Shown here: positions 1 to 7,472 of the stretch, piece by piece | How the letters are laid out: each line of letters starts with the position of its first letter | How positions within the stretch are numbered: position 1 is the first letter of the stretch | Assembly: GCA_965238215.1 (NCBI GenBank) | Contig: OZ250180.1 | Location: forward strand, 62,001-126,000 | DNA length: 64,000 bases | Direction: 5' to 3' | Source: JAPULR01 sp965238215 | GTDB lineage: Bacteria > Chloroflexota > Dehalococcoidia > Lucifugimonadales > GCA-2712585 | Made by a program: the position numbers and the translations under genes | The notes under the pieces: generated by a model | Told to the model about the DNA's origin: nothing | The model's input: only the letters and a program-made list of their open reading frames with translations | The model's database searches: none

Positions 1-117
1 AATCGCCGACTCGTAGATTCGGGAAAGAGTGACCGCGCGAGCGGGTAGTCCATCGCGCTTCAGCGATGAGACGGAGCGCTCTACAGCGTCGAGATGACCT
101 TCGACATCGAATTTCAT
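1..117 (-). CDS. SRPBCC/AHSA1-like protein, N-terminal part only
   Basis: This reading frame starts with ATG at 117 and runs off the left edge of the window, so only 39 codons are present. The visible protein begins MKFDVEGHLDAVERSVSSL and continues into TLSRIYESA. That layout resembles the start of SRPBCC (START-like) proteins of the AHSA1/Aha1 type, where the TLSR-Y segment is the first beta strand of the ligand-binding fold. A purine-rich AGGAAAGG lies about 11 nt upstream of the ATG and supports the start. Such small proteins often bind hydrophobic ligands, and neighbouring genes give no clear substrate. The family call rests on a short stretch and the true function is unknown. Confidence 0.6.
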   Translation of the reverse strand, partial: MKFDVEGHLDAVERSVSSLKRDGLPARAVTLSRIYESAI

Positions 118-137
118 AGTTTGCTTTTGCCTTTCCT

Positions 138-163
138 AAGAGACCGTCCCCAAACAGTCTCTT
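138..163. other. Short inverted repeat between two minus-strand genes
   Basis: AAGAGAC (138-144) pairs with GTCTCTT (157-163) around a 12-nt loop. It sits just after the stop of the Rieske gene and just before the SRPBCC gene, both on the minus strand. On the minus strand no T-run follows it, and a T-run is present only on the plus side, where no gene needs terminating. It may be a weak terminator or an mRNA processing hairpin. Confidence 0.3.
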
Positions 164-177
164 TTGTTGAAAGGACG

Positions 178-1920
178 TTACCGATAAATTTCCTCGCCTC
201 GCTGGAGACGAAGGGCAATCTGATAAGTCTGGCCTTCGGCCCGGGGAGTGGGGGAATGGGCAGCAAGAAAGCGGGATAGGCCTATCATCACGTGGCGACC
301 AGACTCCGTGCCTTCTCGCGAAGCAAACTGGCTGAATGCGGCGTCGACAATTTGGAACGAGTGGAAATCGGCATCCTCCCGTAGCATCAACCGCCCCATG
401 GTGGCCAGAAGGTTTTCCGTCGACCTGTCGTCGACGAGGTAGTCGGATACAGCCTTGGCTAATTCTTCAACCTGCTGGCGGACGTTTACCATATCCAGTA
501 GGCGCTCAAGCTGCTCTGAGGAGGATTCGTGGCCAGGCGTTCCAGCGGGAAGCGGCATGGCTGGCATATTGAGGAATCGATCGAGGTAAATGCTCATAGC
601 AATGTCGTACACGCCCCGCAGCAGCTCCGGAGTGGGAGTCCGTTTCAAGGCCTGATGCAGGCCATGGGCGGCGGTCAGAGTATTGTGCACCGTGTCCCAG
701 TCTCGAAACTCGTTGGACGTGTGGAAATGGGCCATGCGGAGGAAGGCTGCATGAGCGGCCGCCGCTCCAAGCTGCTCGGCAGTGGCCCCGAACAGGATGC
801 TGTTGTTGATTGCAGCAATGATTTCCCCTGGTGAGTCGCCTAACATTTCCGAAGCCAACGAGTCGGATTCGTTCCAACTGCCTGACCTTTCTTGTCCCCG
901 GGCCAAGAGACTCGGTAGTTCCGCCCGCGCCTCCCAGACTATCGAGGCGATGTCGATAGGATTACGCCACTGGCTGAGTTCCTCGCTGCGGCGAGCCCGG
1001 GCCATCCCATGCACCAAGCTCGGGAGCACTTGCCCCGCCATCCCCCACCCCAGGTGGTCCAGCAACTCGAAAGCTTTGTTTGTGAAGTCCACCACGTGGC
1101 CGCCGTCAAGATAAATGTGGTCGGTGGCCGAAGCGAAGATCATGCTGGCGATCTCTTCCCTGGAGACTCCGACCTCAATGGCGGTGGCTAGACATCTCTC
1201 GGCCCCCTCGTCATCCCGAACCTCGATGAAGTTACGAAACCATGAAGCGAACACCTCCGGGCGCGTCTCTCCGGTGGGCAACGCGTCAATGGGAAAGCGA
1301 GGGGCCTTCCCGGAACACTCCCTGGCAACTTGAAGAAGACCCTGGTACAGCGCCCGGGGACGGTCTTCCTCGCGCAGCTTTAGCAGGATGTTGGCGGTGC
1401 AGGTCAGGATGCTCATGGCCGGACCCCAACCGTTGGCCGAGTAGGTGGCGCCGAACTGAGCGCCTATTCTCAGCGGCTCCCGGTGGTCCGCACCGGCGGT
1501 CTGCAGCCCGAGTACCGCCTTGGCTATGACCAGGCGTATATTGTGCTCCAGTCCATTATTCAGCCGGCCCCGCCAGTGCCGTCCTTCATCACGTGACGGC
1601 GGATATGGGTCGACCCACACCTCCTCATCTAAGACAATTACCGGAAAGGTGCGCACGTCGTCAGCGAAGGGGTTAAATGTGCCGCCGCCCGCGAGGTCAA
1701 AGCGGGCGTGATGCCAGTGGCAGGTGAGAATACCATCCTTGACACTGCCCCTATCCAAGGGGAAACCCATGTGGGGACATCGATTGTCCACGGCGCGAAC
1801 CTGTCCATCGTGGTGGAACACAGCAATTGTGTGTCCCCCACCTGTGACCACGGTGCAGCCACGCTCCTTTAGCTGCTCCACTGAACCAACTCTGATGTGT
1901 CGCTTCACTAACGTTGACAT
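178..1920 (-). CDS. Rieske [2Fe-2S] domain protein with long helical C-terminal region
   Basis: The first 110 residues form a Rieske ferredoxin-like domain. Cluster ligands are visible as C48-P-H50 and C67-H-W-H70, the usual C-x-H...C-x2-H pattern. The remaining ~470 residues look alpha-helical, with several His/Asp-rich stretches (for example DHIYLDGGH and RMAHFHTSNEFRDWDTVHN) that could bind metal or heme. I do not recognise that domain by name. There is no signal peptide or membrane segment, so the protein is probably cytosolic. Start choice is strong: AAGGAGG lies 7 nt before the ATG. The next gene upstream on the same strand is a GMC oxidoreductase, so the pair may form a redox unit in which the Rieske domain passes electrons. 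The oxidised substrate is unknown. It is longer than a stand-alone Rieske ferredoxin and lacks the typical ring-hydroxylase SRPBCC domain. Confidence 0.8.
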   Translation of the reverse strand: MSTLVKRHIRVGSVEQLKERGCTVVTGGGHTIAVFHHDGQVRAVDNRCPHMGFPLDRGSVKDGILTCHWHHARFDLAGGGTFNPFADDVRTFPVIVLDEEVWVDPYPPSRDEGRHWRGRLNNGLEHNIRLVIAKAVLGLQTAGADHREPLRIGAQFGATYSANGWGPAMSILTCTANILLKLREEDRPRALYQGLLQVARECSGKAPRFPIDALPTGETRPEVFASWFRNFIEVRDDEGAERCLATAIEVGVSREEIASMIFASATDHIYLDGGHVVDFTNKAFELLDHLGWGMAGQVLPSLVHGMARARRSEELSQWRNPIDIASIVWEARAELPSLLARGQERSGSWNESDSLASEMLGDSPGEIIAAINNSILFGATAEQLGAAAAHAAFLRMAHFHTSNEFRDWDTVHNTLTAAHGLHQALKRTPTPELLRGVYDIAMSIYLDRFLNMPAMPLPAGTPGHESSSEQLERLLDMVNVRQQVEELAKAVSDYLVDDRSTENLLATMGRLMLREDADFHSFQIVDAAFSQFASREGTESGRHVMIGLSRFLAAHSPTPRAEGQTYQIALRLQRGEEIYR

Positions 1921-1984
1921 GTTTACGCCTCCTTAACCGAGTTCCAATTACCTATCTTTCTATCCTAACAGATGGTGGGTTTAG

Positions 1985-3559
1985 CTAACCGGCCGCTATC
2001 CAATCCACCACACGCTCGCCGATCATGAGAGCCGTGGGATGGAGGCCCCCCGACCTGGGAATCCGCGGCACGACTGAAGCGTCGGCCACCCATAACTTCT
2101 GCACTCCCTTTACCCGGCAGTATTGGTCGACCACCGCCATAGGGTCTTTGTCCGGCCCCATCCTACAGGTGCCGGACACGTGTCTGGCAGAGCCCACGGT
2201 CTGACGTATCCACAAGTCCAAAGCGTCGTCGTCGGCCAGAATTTCGTCTGTCGGGCTGATCCTGTAATCTACCACGTCTTTATACGCCTCGGATTCCAGA
2301 AGTCTGGCGCCGAATCGCAGGCCTTCCCTCACCCTTCGGATGTCGTTGGGATTCCGGAGGTAGCAATAGTTGAAGGATGGCTGAACGCGGGGGTCGGAAG
2401 ACGCCAACCTGACGTATCCCGAGCCTTCGGGCAAACCTAAGGTGCACGAGATGCGCGCCGCTAGCTCGGGCGAAACATCCCCCGTCAGGTACTTCGAGCG
2501 TAGACCGGGGACGCGTTCTTCTCGTTCGTCCACCACGGTGCTGGTCTTTAGCGCCATATCGTTGATTTCCCTGGATCCTTGGGAGGTGTAATGAAGGCTG
2601 AAGTGCGGCGCATCAAGGCCGGCGGTAAGGGTCTTTCCATCTTTGACCTTGAAAGTTAGGTGGGCGCTGAGGTGGTTCCACAGGCTCTGTCCCACGCCAG
2701 AGATCTCATACACCAGGGGTATTCCAAATTCCTTTAACTGTTCCTTGGGGCCGATACCCGACAGCAGGAGCAATTGGGGCGACCTGATAGCTCCGGCGCT
2801 CAGCACAACCCGGTCTGCCCGCACGGTGAAGATCTCTCCACCGCTTTCGGCTTCCACTCCGACCGCATTCAAGCCCTCGAATAAAATCTTTCTTACGTAA
2901 ACTCCTCCCCGGACCGTAAGGTTTAGGCAATGACGGATAGGATTTAGGTAAGTGACGGCGGAACTCATTCTCATGCCGTCCAGGTTGTTGGTCGGAGTCA
3001 CACCAACGCCGGAGGGGTTGGGACCGTTCGAATCCTCCGTGGCGCCGAAACCTTCCTGCAAGCAAGCATCGTAAAAGGCCCTTTGGATGTCCGGCCAAGC
3101 GGCCGAGTGGCGGCGCCTTACCGGCATCGGACCGTCAGTCCCGTGAAAGTCATCCTGAATGTCGAGGTCAGTCTCCATTTTTTTGTAGAACGGCAGCACC
3201 TTTGCATAGGACCATTCGTCGTTGCCGAGGGAAGCCCAGGAGTCAAAGTCTTCGGGAAATCCTCGTTGCATCGCTTGACCGTTGATGGAGGATCCTCCGC
3301 CAATCACCTTGCCCTGCGCCACGTGGATCTCCCCCTGCTCCTCTGTGATCGTTCCCCGCAGGGCCCAATTGTGTTCCGAATCCGGCGACTCGGCATACCT
3401 GGTATGGCCGAACTTTACTTCGTCGGGGAGATTGGCGAAGTCGGGATAATCATTGCCAGCTTCAAGCAGCAGGACCGAAGTGCTTGTGTTTTCAGCCAAT
3501 CTGGCGGTCAACACCGATCCTGCCGATCCTCCGCCGATAATAATGACGTCGTATTTCAT
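1985..3559 (-). CDS. GMC-family FAD-dependent oxidoreductase
   Basis: A 524-residue glucose-methanol-choline oxidoreductase, which oxidises an alcohol group using FAD. The N-terminal dinucleotide fold is clear (DVIIIGGGSAG, residues 4-14, then LLLEAG), as is the family's second signature (GKVIGGGSSINGQ). Near the C-terminus the active-site His lies in ARHVSGTCRMG (about residue 458). The second catalytic position is His in GGLHPTALMIGER (about residue 507), so the pair looks like His-His, as in glucose oxidase or aryl-alcohol oxidase, rather than the His-Asn of choline oxidases. No signal peptide is seen. A GAGGG box precedes the ATG. The gene runs toward the Rieske gene (65 nt apart, same strand), so co-transcription is likely. 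The natural substrate cannot be read from the sequence. Confidence 0.92.
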   Translation of the reverse strand: MKYDVIIIGGGSAGSVLTARLAENTSTSVLLLEAGNDYPDFANLPDEVKFGHTRYAESPDSEHNWALRGTITEEQGEIHVAQGKVIGGGSSINGQAMQRGFPEDFDSWASLGNDEWSYAKVLPFYKKMETDLDIQDDFHGTDGPMPVRRRHSAAWPDIQRAFYDACLQEGFGATEDSNGPNPSGVGVTPTNNLDGMRMSSAVTYLNPIRHCLNLTVRGGVYVRKILFEGLNAVGVEAESGGEIFTVRADRVVLSAGAIRSPQLLLLSGIGPKEQLKEFGIPLVYEISGVGQSLWNHLSAHLTFKVKDGKTLTAGLDAPHFSLHYTSQGSREINDMALKTSTVVDEREERVPGLRSKYLTGDVSPELAARISCTLGLPEGSGYVRLASSDPRVQPSFNYCYLRNPNDIRRVREGLRFGARLLESEAYKDVVDYRISPTDEILADDDALDLWIRQTVGSARHVSGTCRMGPDKDPMAVVDQYCRVKGVQKLWVADASVVPRIPRSGGLHPTALMIGERVVDWIAAG

Positions 3560-4118
3560 GGAACCCTCTCTAAACCTGCGTTTGATGTTTCAAGCTGATA
3601 ACGAACATTATAGCCGTAGATTTCTTTGTGTCATTCTTCTAAGTGGGTCTGGGCTTTAACCCAACCCGCACAAGGGATGCACAGATGATGCAGAAGTCTA
3701 TTTTCTATGTATCATGGTGTGCATGATTCCATTATGTGAGGTGAACGCGTTTATTTCGACGGAATTAGGGCGGTATTAAGTGATGTTGGGTTCGCCCCGA
3801 AAGAGGTCAGGGGAATCTGAAACCCACTGTTCCGATGATAACCTATAGGATCACTCCCCACCGAAAGCATCGCAGTACAGGGCAGTCCGGCCCGCTTCTT
3901 ACGTCCACGCCCATACAGGACTTGAACTCTCTCCTCGACGCTTGGCCTGACCGGAATTAGCGCGTACTCAGAGGCTATAATATGGCGGCTCTCAAAACTT
4001 GGCGTTAGATGCTAAACTTCTCGTTAGTGGGTGGTTGCACTGCGGCTCAATTATTGTGCACTACACCCAACCTGGCTTCGTCAATCTCAGTTGAACTTAT
4101 TAGTGGAGCGCAAGCGCC
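3560..4118. other. Intergenic region between divergent GMC and MFS genes
   Basis: About 560 nt between the minus-strand GMC gene and the plus-strand MFS gene. No conserved coding remnant was recognised. A TATAAT hexamer on the plus strand near 3974-3979 could be a -10 box for the MFS gene, but no convincing -35 is seen at the right distance. Confidence 0.3.
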
Positions 4119-5732
4119 TTGGAATCACGGGACTCGTTGGAGCCTTGCCGGAACGTTGACGCTGCGCCCGCCGATATCGCGATGGATTGTAGTAACTCGG
4201 CATCTCCCGGCGAACCCGAAAATTCGGCGCCTGTGCGCAATGAATCGGACATAGCCGACGTAGCACGTCAGACCAAGACAACTGAGGAGTCGAGTAAGGC
4301 CGACCTTGGTCAGTTGCCCGGTACAACCGGTTCCAGCCCGCCTGCCGCTGGGTGCGCTTCGAGCGGCGTTTACGCAATCGATTCCCCTTCAGAAGAGACC
4401 ACGGGAGCCTTAAAGAAGCCCCCCACTACCGAAAGACCTGCAGCCGGGGCAGTATCCCGCCCCAGCGTTCGACGTCCACACATCGGGCACATCCGCATCC
4501 GGATGCGGGTCCATACCTTCGACTCCTTCGGTCACCGGAGTTTCCTGCTCCTGTGGCTGGCTATGCTGTTCTTTTCATCAGGCTACTGGTTACAGCAAAT
4601 CGTCGTTGGCTGGCTGACTTACGAAGTGACAGGGTCGGCGTTATGGACGAGTCTAGCGCTGAGTCTCGAAGCCCTCCCAATACTCTTCGTAGGTCCCGTA
4701 GGAGGGGTCTTGGTCGATAGATTCGACCGCAAGAGACTGCTTGCGGGCATTTACGGTTACCAAGCCACATTAACCATAGCCTTTGCCGCCATCGTCTTGA
4801 CAGGTCAAACCGAGACTTGGCATATCTTCGCGTACATATTCCTCATGGGTCTGGCATTGGTTGTCAGCGAACCTGCGCGCACGTCGCTCATTGCAAACAT
4901 CGTGCCCAAGGAAAATCTGATTAACGCTTTTGCCCTCAGTTCCTTGGCCTTTTCCCTTCCACGGCTGGGGGTTCCAGTCCTGGGCGGCTTGATCATAGTG
5001 CTAGCGGGCCCAGGAGTTGCCCTGGCGTTGGAGGGCGGACTGCAGCTCTGCGCAGTTGTGGTAGTGATGGGTCTCCAAATGTCGCGATCAACCAGACCGG
5101 CTATGCGCTTGTCAAATGTATTTGCCGACATGGTTGATGGGGTGCGCTACATTTCCAGGGAGCCCGCGCTGATCGGGCTGTTCGCACTGATTTCTCTGCC
5201 TGCCCTGCTGGTTATGCCGTCTATACAGGGACTATTGCCGGTTTACGCCGCGGAAGTGTTCCAAGTGGACGCGAGGGGTCTAGGGTTGCTGATGTCCTCG
5301 GCAGGAGCCGGATCAATCCTGGGCACGTTGATTCTTGCTACCAAGGGGGATTTCAGGTCGAAGAACATGGTGGTGTTGGCCAGCATGTGCGTCATGGCGA
5401 TGGCGACGGGCATCTTTTCAATCAACGTCTTCTTCCCCACAGCCTACGTTAACCTGATCATCATCAGTGCTGCAATGATGATATCCTTCTCCATAAGCAG
5501 CGCGATTATCCATAGCACGATAACGGATGAATACCGAGGGAGAGTTGCCGGCCTTTTCATTTTGCCGTGGGGACTGTTGCCCCTAGGGAGTCTTGCATCC
5601 GGGTTCATGGCGGAGCGTCTAGGGGCGCCGCACGCCACGCAGATCACGTCGGGAATAATGATAATTCTCCTCTGTCTTGTCGTTTGGAGGATAAGGACCC
5701 TGAGAAAGCCAGCGCCTGTCAGTCAGGACTGA
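4119..5732 (+). CDS. MFS transporter (enterobactin-exporter-like, MFS_3 type)
   Basis: A major facilitator superfamily permease with about 12 hydrophobic segments, starting at HRSFLLLWLAMLFFSSGYWL. The loop between segments 2 and 3 carries GPVGGVLVDRFDRKRLL, the MFS signature. This layout matches the MFS_3 group of proton-coupled exporters, and substrates in that group are diverse. The frame opens with a TTG at 4119 (GGAG about 10 nt upstream) and gives a 128-residue Pro/Ser/Thr/Glu-rich N-terminus unlike the family. The family's own N-terminus begins at the in-frame ATG at 4503 (MRVHTFDSFGHRSF), which lacks a clear ribosome site. The true start is therefore uncertain and may be 4503. It converges on the VWA lipoprotein gene with a shared terminator between them. 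Confidence 0.85.
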   Translation: MESRDSLEPCRNVDAAPADIAMDCSNSASPGEPENSAPVRNESDIADVARQTKTTEESSKADLGQLPGTTGSSPPAAGCASSGVYAIDSPSEETTGALKKPPTTERPAAGAVSRPSVRRPHIGHIRIRMRVHTFDSFGHRSFLLLWLAMLFFSSGYWLQQIVVGWLTYEVTGSALWTSLALSLEALPILFVGPVGGVLVDRFDRKRLLAGIYGYQATLTIAFAAIVLTGQTETWHIFAYIFLMGLALVVSEPARTSLIANIVPKENLINAFALSSLAFSLPRLGVPVLGGLIIVLAGPGVALALEGGLQLCAVVVVMGLQMSRSTRPAMRLSNVFADMVDGVRYISREPALIGLFALISLPALLVMPSIQGLLPVYAAEVFQVDARGLGLLMSSAGAGSILGTLILATKGDFRSKNMVVLASMCVMAMATGIFSINVFFPTAYVNLIIISAAMMISFSISSAIIHSTITDEYRGRVAGLFILPWGLLPLGSLASGFMAERLGAPHATQITSGIMIILLCLVVWRIRTLRKPAPVSQD

Positions 5733-5804
5733 AACGGTGAATATGAACGGGGATGTGTTTAGGGAGTGAATGTGAGACTCGACCCGATCTGTCGTCGACG
5801 TAAG

Positions 5805-5842
5805 TATGCCGGAGGCCCTTTACCTAAAGGGCCTCCGGCATA
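5805..5842. terminator. Bidirectional terminator between convergent genes
   Basis: A nearly perfect inverted repeat: TGCCGGAGGCCCTTTA is followed almost directly by its reverse complement, giving a ~16-bp stem. It lies between the end of the plus-strand MFS gene (5732) and the end of the minus-strand VWA gene (5850). The placement suits a terminator working in both directions, although no long T-run follows on either strand. Confidence 0.75.
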
Positions 5843-5849
5843 ACCTCAT

Positions 5850-7439
5850 CTAACGTTCCAGGCGGTCTTGAACCCTGAGGGTACGGTCGACGAGGTCGGC
5901 AAACTCCGCTACGTCAGAGTCGTTGGCCAGCAGGTCTTGCAGACGGCGAGCCTCGGCGAGAACCTGGGTTAAAGACCCATCTTGGGCCCAGTAACTTTTT
6001 CTTAGAATCTCCGCAAACTCAGCCACTACCGCTGCCAGCTGAAAGCGAGTAGAAGCTTCGTCAAACCTGACGAGCAGATCTGACCGTTGGAGAGTCTGGG
6101 AGGTCTCAACTATCCGTTCAGAGTCCGAGTCTTCGTACCGGACGTAAACCGTTGCCACGCTCCCGCTAGCGCCATCATGAAGTTTCAGTTCGTAGAGGGC
6201 GGTGACGCTGTGGCCGGCGCCAACTTCGCCTGCATCCACCGTGTCGTCCCGAAAGTCTTGGTCGTCCACCCGACGGTTTTCATAGCCCAGAAGCCTGTAT
6301 CGGCTAACAACTTCGGGATTGAAGTCCACCTGAACCTTGGAGTCCTTGGCGATGGTCTGAAGGGTCCCGGTCAGGTTCTCCACGAAGATTCGCTGAGCTT
6401 CGGATATGTCATCCACATAGTGATAGCTGCCGTTACCGTCGTTGGCCAACTGCTCCATCAGTACATCGTTGTAGTTACCCATGCCGAAACCCACCGTGGT
6501 GAGAGTCACGCCTCTGTCCACTTGTCCCCGAACTTCACGCAATATAGAGTCCGCCGAAGTGTTGCCGACGTTCCCAACGCCGTCGGATAGCACAATGACG
6601 CGGGTAATCCGACCCGGTTCCACCTTATCAACAGCCATGTCGTAAGCCAGCTCGAGCCCCTCTTCAACAAAAGTGGACCCGCCGGACTGGAGACGGTCAA
6701 TGGCCTCAATGATCCTATTCTTGTCCTCGCCACTGGTGGGCTTCAGAATTACTTGCCCTCGAGAGCCGTAGATTACAATGCCTACTTCGTCCGTTGGCCG
6801 AAGTTCGTCCACCAGAAGCCTAAGAGACCTTTTAACCAATCCCAAGCGGTCTTCGCGTGCCATGGACCCGGAGACGTCTATGGTGAAAATGAGGGTTGCA
6901 TTCTTTCGGTCTTTGGCGGCAATCTCTTTGCCTTGGAGACCGACCCTCATCAACCAGTGTTTCTCTCCTCCGAAGGGAGAAGGGGATCCCTCCATGTGGA
7001 TGGCAAAGGCACCATCCGAAGGCGGCTCGTAGGCGTAGTCGAAATAGTTGATGAACTCCTCCACCCGGACTGAGTCCGGGTCGGGGAGGTTGCCGTCCAT
7101 TACGAATCTACGCGTTACGGTGTATGACGCAGTGTCAACGTCCATGGCGAAAGTGGAAAGATGATCATCCTCGGTATCGATGAAGGGGTTGACGCCGTAG
7201 TGTCTGAAGAAAGTGAGGTCGTAGGCGGCGTCGTTTACCGTGGCAGACCCGCCGATGGTATTGAAGCCCTCTTGCTCTACCGCTGTGCTCCAAGCTGCAG
7301 GAGCCATCGGTGCGGAATCCAAGCCCCATGCCTGCTGAAGAGCTTCGTCTCCTTCGTCGTACCCGCCACACGCTGCCAACGCCAGAAGCACCACTGGCAG
7401 TAACGCCGCGAATATGAGAGCCCTATAAAGTTTACCCAT
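5850..7439 (-). CDS. VWA-domain lipoprotein (YfbK-like, with DUF3520 C-terminus)
   Basis: A 529-residue secreted lipoprotein. The N-terminus is a lipoprotein signal peptide (MGKLYRALIFAALLPVVLLA, then A-A-C24-G-G). Next comes the von Willebrand-associated N-terminal domain (DTASYTVTRRFV...EEFINYFDYAY). The VWA domain has an intact MIDAS motif (DVSGSMAREDR) and a later DGVGN. A C-terminal region of DUF3520 type follows (YELKLHDG... ending in helices). The ATG at 7439 is chosen because GAGGAGG lies 8-9 nt upstream and the signal peptide begins there; an in-frame upstream ATG at 7562 would bury the signal. The family binds divalent metal ions and protein partners at the cell surface, and its role is poorly known. 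It is divergent from an HTH-TM-TPR gene across a 33-nt gap, which suggests shared regulation. Confidence 0.9.
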   Translation of the reverse strand: MGKLYRALIFAALLPVVLLALAACGGYDEGDEALQQAWGLDSAPMAPAAWSTAVEQEGFNTIGGSATVNDAAYDLTFFRHYGVNPFIDTEDDHLSTFAMDVDTASYTVTRRFVMDGNLPDPDSVRVEEFINYFDYAYEPPSDGAFAIHMEGSPSPFGGEKHWLMRVGLQGKEIAAKDRKNATLIFTIDVSGSMAREDRLGLVKRSLRLLVDELRPTDEVGIVIYGSRGQVILKPTSGEDKNRIIEAIDRLQSGGSTFVEEGLELAYDMAVDKVEPGRITRVIVLSDGVGNVGNTSADSILREVRGQVDRGVTLTTVGFGMGNYNDVLMEQLANDGNGSYHYVDDISEAQRIFVENLTGTLQTIAKDSKVQVDFNPEVVSRYRLLGYENRRVDDQDFRDDTVDAGEVGAGHSVTALYELKLHDGASGSVATVYVRYEDSDSERIVETSQTLQRSDLLVRFDEASTRFQLAAVVAEFAEILRKSYWAQDGSLTQVLAEARRLQDLLANDSDVAEFADLVDRTLRVQDRLER

Positions 7440-7472
7440 CTTAGTGTCCTCCTCATTATATAATAGTGGCCC

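Noticed and set aside
7455..7464. Self-complementary ATTATATAAT as a shared divergent promoter
   Set aside because: For the minus gene the transcript would start inside its own ribosome site, and no -35 boxes are visible; kept only as a weak possibility.
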